NCBI GenBank assembly: GCA_045649105.1
Contig: JAZRPG010000044.1
Coordinates: 1-32,718, forward strand
Origin: JAZRPG01 sp045649105
GTDB lineage: Bacteria > Bacillota > Clostridia > Oscillospirales > JAAYXM01
Direction of reading: 5' to 3'
Length of the DNA: 32,718 bases
The notes below the pieces were generated by a model, which had not been told where the DNA came from, did no database searches, and saw nothing but the letters and a program-made list of their open reading frames with translations. Below, one piece after another: positions 7,616-14,627 of the stretch. Positions within the stretch are counted from its first letter, which is position 1. Each line of letters begins with the position of its first letter. Position numbers and translations under genes: made by a program.

Positions 7616-7882
7616 GTGGCCAATACGTACATAGAGGAGCGGGCTGTTGAGCTTGCGCATTACGTAATAGAAAACAAGAGCACGGTAAGAGAGGCTGCGA
7701 AAAAATTCTATATTTCAAAATCGACCGTACATAAGGACATTGTAGAGCGTCTTCAGGTGTTTGACAGGAGCCTCTATCTTGAGGTCAAGCGCGTGCTTGA
7801 CGAAAACAAGGCGGAGCGTCATCTGCGCGGAGGAATGGCAACAAGAAGGAAATATCGTGGCGGCGAGGACGCCGAAAAATAG
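7616..7882 (+). CDS. spoIIID: Sporulation transcription regulator SpoIIID
   Basis: An 88-aa DNA-binding protein that switches mother-cell gene expression during sporulation. Sequence signs are YIEERAVELAHYVIENKSTVREAAKKF-type helix-turn-helix ending in SKSTVHKD, then RHLRGGMATRRKY, both hallmarks of SpoIIID. The GTG at 7616 is chosen because a strong GGAGGGGG (7601-7608) lies 7 nt before it; an upstream TTG would put that site inside the gene. The length fits the ~93-aa Bacillus protein. It stands alone, divergent from pduL. Its presence says the organism, or its recent ancestor, forms endospores. Confidence 0.95.
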   Translation: MANTYIEERAVELAHYVIENKSTVREAAKKFYISKSTVHKDIVERLQVFDRSLYLEVKRVLDENKAERHLRGGMATRRKYRGGEDAEK

Positions 7883-7921
7883 CAGAAGACCGCATCTGTT
7901 TTTATGATGCGGTCTTCTGCT
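7881..7921 (+). terminator. Hairpin terminator after spoIIID
   Basis: A perfect 16-bp stem (AGCAGAAGACCGCATC and its complement) with a T-rich 9-nt loop starts at the stop codon. The 3' T-run is missing, so its strength as an intrinsic terminator is uncertain. Confidence 0.6.
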
Positions 7922-7961
7922 GTATAAAAAAGAAAATTTTGCTGTACTGATTAAGAAAATG

Positions 7962-7970
7962 TGTTATAAT
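7962..7970 (+). promoter_or_regulatory. Extended -10 promoter of fucU
   Basis: TGTTATAAT is a consensus extended -10 box about 20 nt before the fucU ribosome site. The -35 region is poor (CTGTAC at 17 nt), which an extended -10 can tolerate. Confidence 0.5.
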
Positions 7971-8000
7971 ATAGAAAACTTAAACAGGAGGGACAGAAAA

Positions 8001-8426
8001 ATGTTAAAAGGTATTAATCCGATACTGACACCTGAGCTTTTGAAAATTCTTATGGAGATGGGACACGGGGACGAGATAGTTATTTCAGACGGGAACTTCC
8101 CGGCGGCGGCTATGGCAAAAAGGCTTGTCAGATTAGACGGGCTTAATGTGCCTGAGGTGCTGGAGGCAATACTGCAGGTAATGCCGCTTGACCAGTATGT
8201 TGAGAATCAGGTTGCGCTTATGGAAGTTGTGCCGGGTGATAATTTTGTGCCGGTCATCTGGGATACATACAAAAAGATAATCAGTCAGTATGAGCCTGAA
8301 GCCAAGATTGAGCATATGGAGAGATTCAGCTATTACGAAAGGGCAAAGGAAGCCTTTGCGGTAGTGTATACAACCGAAAAGTCGCAGTATGCCAATGTAA
8401 TCCTGAAAAAGGGCTGTGTAATATAA
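8001..8426 (+). CDS. fucU: L-fucose mutarotase (RbsD/FucU family)
   Basis: A 141-aa protein of RbsD/FucU type, which interconverts sugar anomers. It has MLKGINPILTPELL at the start and MGHGDEIVISDGNFPA at about 20-35, where the His and Asp are the conserved pair; NFPA rather than the ribose-type ending points to FucU. The end, YANVILKKGCV, is also typical. ATG 8001 follows AGGAGGG (7986-7992) with good spacing. E. coli FucU is 140 aa, so the length fits. No fucose isomerase, kinase or aldolase is nearby, so it either serves a distant sugar pathway or has a broader role. Confidence 0.88.
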   Translation: MLKGINPILTPELLKILMEMGHGDEIVISDGNFPAAAMAKRLVRLDGLNVPEVLEAILQVMPLDQYVENQVALMEVVPGDNFVPVIWDTYKKIISQYEPEAKIEHMERFSYYERAKEAFAVVYTTEKSQYANVILKKGCVI

Positions 8427-8550
8427 AAAACAGCATTACCGGTGCATTTTTCGGGAAGGGCGGCAGCACTGTTTGCTTTCACACGTGGGACAAGTCGCGC
8501 ATATTATATAGCGCGGCAGATGCCGATTATTGCGTATGGGAGTGAATCTG
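8427..8550. other. Short intergenic stretch with a small hairpin
   Basis: I see no gene. GCGC (about 8499) and GCGC (about 8513) flank an A/T stretch ATATTATATA, which could be a hairpin or a -10 region for the next gene; TTCACA lies 18 nt before TATTAT. Neither reading is strong. Confidence 0.3.
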
Positions 8551-8772
8551 ATGACTGACAATTTTGAACCCGGGAGATGCCAGAGAATATGCTGCCTCAA
8601 TGTTGTAATATGCATTATTGCGGCCCTTCTTGCTTTTACGCTGGGAGTAATCCTCGGCGCGCTTGTATCCGCATTTTTCACGGCGAATATTGTGCCGGTA
8701 GTAATATTTGCGATTGTTCTCGCAATACTGCTTGTAATATTCCTGATTTTGCGCGCGTGCAACAACAGATAA
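8551..8772 (+). CDS. Small two-helix membrane protein
   Basis: A 73-aa protein I do not recognise. After a short polar N-terminus with Cys residues (GRCQRICCLN), it has two long hydrophobic segments, around residues 18-45 and 50-68, joined by a short turn (FFTANIVP), and ends RACNNR. It is probably an inner-membrane hairpin with both ends in the cytoplasm. ATG 8551 is preceded by GGGAG at 8-nt spacing; earlier in-frame starts at 8536 and 8542 lack a site. A hairpin follows the stop. It has the size and look of small sporulation or envelope proteins, but no function can be given. Confidence 0.6.
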   Translation: MTDNFEPGRCQRICCLNVVICIIAALLAFTLGVILGALVSAFFTANIVPVVIFAIVLAILLVIFLILRACNNR

Positions 8773-8785
8773 TGCAATGTTAAAA

Positions 8786-8821
8786 AAGGAGCAGAACGAC
8801 CAAGTTTGTTCTGCTCCTTTC
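8786..8821 (+). terminator. Terminator hairpin after the small membrane protein
   Basis: A 13-bp perfect stem AAAGGAGCAGAAC / GTTCTGCTCCTTT with a 10-nt loop, preceded by an A-run and ending in TTT. The short T tail makes it moderately convincing. Confidence 0.7.
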
Positions 8822-8913
8822 CCGTATGCGCTTCCGTTTCCGGCGGGGGCGCACATACGGACAGAAATACCTTTGCGAGAGCTTCTTTTCGGGCGTGATT
8901 TTATCATTATTCG

Positions 8914-8942
8914 TTGCATTTTATAACACAATGCGATATACT
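8914..8942 (+). promoter_or_regulatory. Promoter of the pyrF-like operon
   Basis: TTGCAT, 17 nt, TATACT. It would give a leader RNA of about 180 nt before the pyrF-like gene, containing a small ORF and short hairpins (GTCCG-TGAAG-CGGAC near 8979-8993; CTGTCA-GTG-TGACAG near 9038-9052). Confidence 0.65.
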
Positions 8943-8998
8943 TAAACAGTAATGCCTGAATCGGCAGATACAATAAAAGTCCGTGAAGCGGACGCATA

Positions 8999-9133
8999 AT
9001 GAAGAAAGATATTCAGACAGAAAAGCATGACGGGGAGACTGTCAGTGTGACAGAAGCCGTTTGCGTGTTAAAAGAAACTGCAACAGGTAATAATACATAT
9101 TATAAGTCTAAGGGGGGCAATGCGTTAACATGA
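8999..9133 (+). CDS. Possible 44-codon leader ORF overlapping pyrF-like start
   Basis: An open frame of 44 codons beginning MKKDIQTEKHDGETVS and ending in a TGA that overlaps the next ATG as ATGA, a common sign of translational coupling. It is hydrophilic and matches nothing I know. No clear ribosome site precedes its ATG, and a stop lies just upstream in frame, so it may be untranslated leader. If translated it could be a leader peptide controlling the pyrF-like gene. Confidence 0.3.
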   Translation: MKKDIQTEKHDGETVSVTEAVCVLKETATGNNTYYKSKGGNALT

Positions 9134-9987
9134 CTGTGGATGAGCTTATTGCGAAAATTATAAAAATGGGAAATCCCTGCGCAGTAGGGCTTGATGTCGG
9201 CTTTTCGGATATACCTTTGAGACTTATCGGGAAGCATACAGACAAAGACGATGCTGTATGTGAATTCAATCATGCCGTAATTGATGCCGTGAGCGATATT
9301 GTCCCCATACTCGGAGTCAATGTTCACGCTTTTTTGTCACATGATAAATTGACGGCCGTTGCGCAGACAACAGAATATGCAAAAAAAGCGGGAATGTTCG
9401 TCATTGCCGATGCGAAGTGCAGCGGAGACCCTGTCACCGCGCGCGCGGAGGCAGAGTTTTATTTTGATGAGCTCGGCGCCGATTGCGTTACAATAAGCGG
9501 ATATTACGGCACCCTCGGCGCGCAGGCGTTTATTGACAGGTGCAGCAACGACCCCGAAAAAAGCATATTTGTACTTGCGCGTTCCGAAGCAGGCTCCCCT
9601 GCGGAGCTTCAGGGGCTTATGGCGGGGACGAGGACAGTGTATCGCGCCGTATGCGACAGAGCATCGCTCTGGGGCGAGAAAAATGCCGGAAAAATGGGAT
9701 ATTCAAATGTTGGAGTCATGCTCGGAGGTCTTGAAAATGAACAGCTTCGCGAGATGCGGCGCGTATATAAAAAAATGCCCTTCCTGGTGACGGGATATGA
9801 CGGAAAGCGCGTTACGGCGCGCAATTTGCATGGTGCCTTTGATATGCGCGGGCTTGGAGGGATTGTATACGTGACGAGAGCCATTACGCTTCCCGAAGGT
9901 GTTGGTGAGTCGAAAAGCGACGGCATCGGGGCGGCGGTAAGGAGCGCGGCAGAGCGCGTGCGTGACGATTTGAAGCTTTGCTTCTGA
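9130..9987 (+). CDS. OMP decarboxylase-like (PyrF type 2) protein with altered active site
   Basis: A 285-aa TIM-barrel protein of the orotidine-5'-phosphate decarboxylase superfamily, type 2. Family signs: GNPCAVGLD near 14-22, IADAK at 92-96, GYYGTLG, GYSNVGVM-like strand, and the C-terminal AAERVRDDL. But the normal Lys-Asp-Lys-Asp active-site set is not intact. The usual lysine in the VPxxK strand is a glycine (G62 in IVPILGVNV), and the DxKxxD motif has one extra residue (D94-A-K96-C-S-G-D100). The usual GxGAQGG phosphate loop reads GYDGKRV. So it may not be a true decarboxylase. No other pyrimidine gene is near; it is followed at once by the phosphatase-acetyltransferase gene. AAGGGGGG precedes ATG 9130. 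Assignment to the family is firm, function is not. Confidence 0.75.
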   Translation: MTVDELIAKIIKMGNPCAVGLDVGFSDIPLRLIGKHTDKDDAVCEFNHAVIDAVSDIVPILGVNVHAFLSHDKLTAVAQTTEYAKKAGMFVIADAKCSGDPVTARAEAEFYFDELGADCVTISGYYGTLGAQAFIDRCSNDPEKSIFVLARSEAGSPAELQGLMAGTRTVYRAVCDRASLWGEKNAGKMGYSNVGVMLGGLENEQLREMRRVYKKMPFLVTGYDGKRVTARNLHGAFDMRGLGGIVYVTRAITLPEGVGESKSDGIGAAVRSAAERVRDDLKLCF

Positions 9988-10012
9988 TATCTCTTATAAA
10001 GGAGCTGAAGGT

Positions 10013-11161
10013 ATTATAACTACGATATACTTTATAAGACATGCTGAGTCATACGGGAATCTCATGCGGCGTGCTTACGGCTGGCATGACGGACTTGTAA
10101 CGCCCAAGGGCAGAGAACAGATAGAGCGCCTTGAAAAACGCTTTTCTGATATACACATTGACTCGGTATATTCAAGCGACCTTGTGCGCACACAGGTTAC
10201 TGCCGAAGCGATATATAAGCCGAAAAACCTTCCGCTCCATACAAAGAAGGGCCTTCGCGAGATGTATCTCGGCGTGTGGGAGGATATGCCATGGGGCGAA
10301 ATTGCAACGGTACATCCGGAGGCATATGAGAACTGGTGCAACGCGCCTCTTGATTTTACGGTTGAAAAGAGCGAGACATATCCCGTGCTGTATAACAGAG
10401 CGCGTGCGGCACTTGATGAAATTGCAGCCGAGAATAAAGGGAAGACAGTTGCCGTAGTCAGCCACGGAGCGGTCCTTCGGACGCTGATGTACGGTCTTGT
10501 CAATAATGACGAGCTTACGGGGATTAAGGACTTTCCGTGGGGCGACAATACATGTGTAAGCATGTTCAGAACCGAGGACGGAAAAACCTACCAGGCTGTG
10601 TATTTGAACGACAACTCGCACCTTGAGGATATGCCGGGATACGGCGATAACATGAACTGGGTGAGCGAGGGGAGCGCACTTGAGCGAAATCTGTACTTTG
10701 CGCGTGCCGAGTACCCGGGGGATAAGGATAAGCTCCGCGAATATTACGGCAGTGCGTGGGAAAATGTGTTCGGTGAAAGGCTCGGCAACATGCGCCGTGT
10801 TGATACTGCCGTAAGGCTGATGCTTTCAGAGGACAGCGACAGTATAGCGTTCGGCATCGGTGCAGACGGTGAGGTCGGCGTTGTTGCGCTTGATACGGCA
10901 GAGGAGGTATATCCGGATGCCGGGCATATAGCGCTTGTGTATTTAAAAGAGAGATTCAGGCGCAGAAAGTACGGTATGCAGCTTATAGGCTATGCTATAA
11001 GCAAATACGGAAAAATGGGAAAGAGACACGTGAGCGTCCGCGTTGCGGAGACTAATGAGGGCGCGATAGCGTTTTATAATAAACACGGTTTCTATGAGGT
11101 ATCGCGCCACAACGAGAGCGGTGTGCGCCAGATTATAATGCTTCTTGATATACAGAAGTAA
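10013..11161 (+). CDS. Histidine phosphatase-GNAT acetyltransferase fusion, apparent ATT start
   Basis: A two-domain protein of about 382 aa. Residues 1-~200 are a histidine phosphatase (phosphoglycerate mutase-like): RHAES with R9-H10, R59 in SSDLVRT, E83 in GLREMYLG, and H151 in VVSHGAV, a full catalytic set. The C-terminal ~130 residues are a GNAT acetyltransferase: RRRKYGMQLIGYA as the acetyl-CoA loop and NEGAIAFYNKHGF as motif B. The first ATG in frame (10064) lies after the essential RH, and no ATG, GTG or TTG occurs in this frame between the upstream stop (9971) and 10064. AAAGGAG (9998-10004) sits 8 nt before ATT 10013, so initiation at ATT is the best reading. It is 25 nt after the pyrF-like gene and before the flippase, likely one operon. 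Substrate unknown. Confidence 0.8.
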   Translation: MITTIYFIRHAESYGNLMRRAYGWHDGLVTPKGREQIERLEKRFSDIHIDSVYSSDLVRTQVTAEAIYKPKNLPLHTKKGLREMYLGVWEDMPWGEIATVHPEAYENWCNAPLDFTVEKSETYPVLYNRARAALDEIAAENKGKTVAVVSHGAVLRTLMYGLVNNDELTGIKDFPWGDNTCVSMFRTEDGKTYQAVYLNDNSHLEDMPGYGDNMNWVSEGSALERNLYFARAEYPGDKDKLREYYGSAWENVFGERLGNMRRVDTAVRLMLSEDSDSIAFGIGADGEVGVVALDTAEEVYPDAGHIALVYLKERFRRRKYGMQLIGYAISKYGKMGKRHVSVRVAETNEGAIAFYNKHGFYEVSRHNESGVRQIIMLLDIQK

Positions 11162-11176
11162 AAAGGGTGAAGGGCT

Positions 11177-12781
11177 TTGTCGGATAAGAAGAAAACATCA
11201 TTTGTAAAGGGTGCGGTTATACTTGCCGCAGCGAGCATAATTGTCAAGGTTATCGGTGCCGTATTCAGAATCCCGCTGACAAATCTTGTCGGGGCGTATG
11301 CAATGGGGCTTTACAGCACGGCGTACAGGTACTATTCAATATTCCTGACCATTGCTACTGCCGGGCTTCCGATAGCGATATCGAAGATGATTTCGGAAAG
11401 TCGCGCTCTCGGGCGCGCCCGTGAGTCGAAGCGCATATTCAGAACAGCGCTTTTCCTGTGCATTACAGTCGGGCTTGCAGGGACGCTTGCGCTGTTTTTC
11501 GGAGCAGGAAAGCTTGCGCGTGCGACCAATGATATAAACGCGGCTGTAAGTATTGCTGCGCTGTCTCCGGCTGTGCTTTTTATGGCATGTACTGCGGCAT
11601 TCCGCGGATATTTTCAGGGCCATGAGAACATGGTGCCGACAGCTCTTTCACAGATACTTGAGGCGCTGTCGAGGCTTCTTATAGGCCTTGCGCTTGCATG
11701 GTTCTTTCTCTCACGCGGCTTCGCGGAGAAGTACATAGCGGCGGGAACGATATCGGGAATTACAATCGGCACGGTGCTGACGCTTCTTCTTATGGTGCTT
11801 CTTGCAATAAGGAAAACGCCCGGCAGAATTAAGGGTGATGCGAGCAATGAGAATGACAATGCACGAGGTGGATTGCAGATACTGGGCGCACTTCTTACGA
11901 TTGCAGTACCTGTTACGCTCGGTTCGCTTATTATGAATATCACGAGTGCAATCGATATGTTTCTCATAACAAATCGGCTTGCCGTACTCGGCTACAATTC
12001 AGAGACTACGACATCGCTTTTCGGCATATACGACAATTACGCACTTCCTATTTTCAACCTCGTTCCGTCCGTTATAATTTCCCTTAATGTGAGCGTTACG
12101 CCTGCAATATCCGCGGCATATGCGCGGCGTAATATGGAGGAGCTGAGAGACACGCTTAAAAAGGCATTGCGAATTGTCATAATATTTACAATGCCTGCGG
12201 CGGTCGGAATAAGCCTTCTCGCAAAACCGATACTTTCAATCCTTTACAAGTCCTCGGGCGATGTTATGATTGCGGCGCCCGTGCTCTCGGTCTTAGGGGT
12301 TGCATCGTTCTTCCTTTGTGCGTCGTCGCTTACGGCGACTGCCATGCAGGCGTTAGGCCATGCGACGATACCGCTCATGACAATGCTTGCCGGCGCTGCA
12401 ATAAAGGTCGCGTCAAATTATATTTTGATTGCAATTCCCGGCATAGAGCTTTGTGGTGCGGCGGTCGGTACGGTTTTGTGCTATGTTGTCATAACGCTTC
12501 TCAATATGATATATTTAAAGCGCCTTGTAGGGTTTAAACCGCCTGTTGCTGAAACATATTTAAAGCCGATTATATCATGCGCAATAATGGGCGCGGTTGT
12601 CATTGCGGTATATGCTCTCTCCTCGGCATATTTCGGAAACCTTGTGTCGGTAGCCGCGTCGATAATTTCCGGCGTTATTGCATACTTTACAGCCCTCCTC
12701 GTTTTGGGCGGAATTGTGCGTGATGATATAGAGGGCCTTCCGATGGGTGAAAAAATAGCAGGATTTTTATTCCGGAAATAA
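11177..12781 (+). CDS. MurJ/SpoVB-type lipid-linked oligosaccharide flippase
   Basis: A 534-aa polytopic membrane protein of the MOP superfamily (MurJ, YtgP, SpoVB). About fourteen hydrophobic helices run through the whole length. The N-terminal FVKGAVILAAASIIVKVIG and RIPLTNLVGAYAMGLY, then FRGYFQGHENMVPTA near residue 145, are typical. These proteins flip lipid II or related wall precursors across the membrane; SpoVB serves the spore cortex. The sequence alone does not separate the vegetative from the spore type. TTG 11177 is taken as start, with AAGGGTG 7-9 nt upstream. It is the last gene of the pyrF-like operon and is followed by a long hairpin. Confidence 0.85.
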   Translation: MSDKKKTSFVKGAVILAAASIIVKVIGAVFRIPLTNLVGAYAMGLYSTAYRYYSIFLTIATAGLPIAISKMISESRALGRARESKRIFRTALFLCITVGLAGTLALFFGAGKLARATNDINAAVSIAALSPAVLFMACTAAFRGYFQGHENMVPTALSQILEALSRLLIGLALAWFFLSRGFAEKYIAAGTISGITIGTVLTLLLMVLLAIRKTPGRIKGDASNENDNARGGLQILGALLTIAVPVTLGSLIMNITSAIDMFLITNRLAVLGYNSETTTSLFGIYDNYALPIFNLVPSVIISLNVSVTPAISAAYARRNMEELRDTLKKALRIVIIFTMPAAVGISLLAKPILSILYKSSGDVMIAAPVLSVLGVASFFLCASSLTATAMQALGHATIPLMTMLAGAAIKVASNYILIAIPGIELCGAAVGTVLCYVVITLLNMIYLKRLVGFKPPVAETYLKPIISCAIMGAVVIAVYALSSAYFGNLVSVAASIISGVIAYFTALLVLGGIVRDDIEGLPMGEKIAGFLFRK

Positions 12782-12800
12782 GGGTTTTACGGTAACATGA

Positions 12801-12840
12801 AAAAGAGCTGTACAAACAGGATTGTTTGTACAGCTCTTTT
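12801..12840. terminator. Bidirectional terminator between convergent genes
   Basis: A perfect 18-bp stem (AAAAGAGCTGTACAAACA and its complement) with a GGAT loop, with A- and T-runs at both ends. It lies between the plus-strand flippase and the minus-strand ABC exporter and can serve both. Confidence 0.88.
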
Positions 12841-12860
12841 ATAATTTAATTATGCTGTTT

Positions 12861-14627
12861 CTATTTATCCTCGACTGAGGCATACATGCCATAGAGATTT
12901 GCGTACAGTCCGCCGCGTGAGATGAGCTCGTCATGCGTTCCGCTTTCTGCAATTCCGTCTGAGGTAAGGACGAGTATTTTTGAGGCGTTTTTTATAGTTG
13001 TGAGGCGATGCGCAATAGTCAGTGTTGTTCTTCCTTTTGCAAGCACCGAGAGAGATTTCTGTACAAGCAGCTCGCTTTCGTTGTCAAGTGCGCTTGTCGC
13101 CTCGTCAAGTATCAGTATCGGCGGATTTTTAAGGAACACACGCGCGATGCTTATGCGCTGTTTCTGCCCACCCGAGAGCTTGACGCCGCGCTCGCCGACA
13201 AAGGTGTCATATCCGTCGGGAAGCTGAGATATAAACTCGTCCGCCCCTGCAAGACGAGCAGCCTCAACTATTTCGGCGTGAGATGCACCGGGGCGCCCGT
13301 ATTCAATATTTTCGCCGACTGTTCCCGAGAAAAGATAAACATCCTGCTGCACAACACCTATCTGAGAACGCAGTGACCTTGTGGTGACGCTGCGTATATC
13401 CGTTCCGTCAATTTTGATTGAGCCATCAGTCACGTCATAAAAGCGCGGAATAAGGTTGCACAGCGTAGTTTTTCCGGCTCCTGACGGGCCGACAAGAGCT
13501 ATGCTGTCGCCCTTTTTTATATGCAGGTTTATATTTGTAAGGACATCTCCGTCGCTGTCTCCGTATCTGAAGCTTACATTTGAAAATTCGATGTCCCCGG
13601 CTACGGGAGGAAGGTTTACGGCATTTTCCGCATTCTTTATCTCAGCAGGTTCGTCAAGAACCTCTACAAAGCGCTCAATGCCCGTGATTCCGCGTTGGAA
13701 TTGCTCCATAAACTCTACGATACGGCGTATTGAGTTTAGAAGCATAACGACATATAAAAGATATGCCATAAGGTCAGGCGGCGTGATTTTTGCGTTCATC
13801 ATAAAAATTGCGCCGACGACAACGACGGTTATGTACATAAGCCCGTCGAAAAAACGCGTTGTGCCCTGGAATGCGGCCATGTATCTGTAAGTTTCTTTTT
13901 TTGTATCAAGGAAGGTCCGGTTTCCGTTTTCAAATTTCGCGCGTTCAATGTCCTCATTTGCAAACGACTTTACGACGCGGATACCGAGGAGAGAATCCTC
14001 GACCTGCGAATTGATTTCTCCGAGCTGATTGCGTGAGCGCTTGAAGGCGCGGCGCATTCGCGAATTAAACATGGATGAAAAAAGGACCATAAACGGAATA
14101 ATCGCAAATATTATGAGCGTGAGAGTTACATCGGTTGAGCACAGAATAATAAATGACATAACTATTTTAATAAACGCTATAAAAAACTCTTCGGGGCAGT
14201 GGTGCGCAAACTCAGTTATGTCGAACAAATCGCTTGTTATGCGCGCCATAAGCTGACCGACCTTTGTGTTGCTGTAATATGAATATGAAAGCTCCTGCAT
14301 ATGTGAAAACAGGTCGCGGCGCATATCGGTCTCTATCCGCGAGCCCATTACATGCCCGACATTTGCCATGAAATAGTTTGCTATGGTATCGACGATGCGA
14401 AGACCGAGATAGAGCGCACCCGTTGTCAGAATGACACGAAGGGTGAGACTTTCCAAATCATTCATTCCAAGATCAGTCAGGTGTCTGACTATCAGGGGAA
14501 GAATAAGGTCACACAGGGTCGTGAGTGCGGCGCAGAAAAGGTCGAGCACGAGAATGAGACGGTATTTTTTGAAATACGGTATAAACCTGCGCATGAGATA
14601 TGAGGTTTGTCTTTTTTTATTGGCCAT
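12861..14627 (-). CDS. ABC exporter, fused permease-ATPase (MsbA/multidrug type)
   Basis: A 588-aa half-transporter. Residues ~15-310 form the six-helix exporter domain, with conserved loops such as MGSRIETDMRRDLFSHMQ. The ATPase has Walker A GPSGAGKTT at 380-388, Q-loop GVVQQDVYLFSGT, signature LSGGQ at 484-488, and Walker B ILILDEATSAL soon after, then the switch His in IAHRL. It would work as a dimer and export a lipid, drug or peptide; the cargo is unknown. Its ATG overlaps the stop of the ECF fusion gene as TAATG, and GGAGGACATAAATA precedes it, so it is the last gene of the ECF operon. Whether it works with the importer or only shares the transcript is unclear. Confidence 0.9.
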   Translation of the reverse strand: MANKKRQTSYLMRRFIPYFKKYRLILVLDLFCAALTTLCDLILPLIVRHLTDLGMNDLESLTLRVILTTGALYLGLRIVDTIANYFMANVGHVMGSRIETDMRRDLFSHMQELSYSYYSNTKVGQLMARITSDLFDITEFAHHCPEEFFIAFIKIVMSFIILCSTDVTLTLIIFAIIPFMVLFSSMFNSRMRRAFKRSRNQLGEINSQVEDSLLGIRVVKSFANEDIERAKFENGNRTFLDTKKETYRYMAAFQGTTRFFDGLMYITVVVVGAIFMMNAKITPPDLMAYLLYVVMLLNSIRRIVEFMEQFQRGITGIERFVEVLDEPAEIKNAENAVNLPPVAGDIEFSNVSFRYGDSDGDVLTNINLHIKKGDSIALVGPSGAGKTTLCNLIPRFYDVTDGSIKIDGTDIRSVTTRSLRSQIGVVQQDVYLFSGTVGENIEYGRPGASHAEIVEAARLAGADEFISQLPDGYDTFVGERGVKLSGGQKQRISIARVFLKNPPILILDEATSALDNESELLVQKSLSVLAKGRTTLTIAHRLTTIKNASKILVLTSDGIAESGTHDELISRGGLYANLYGMYASVEDK

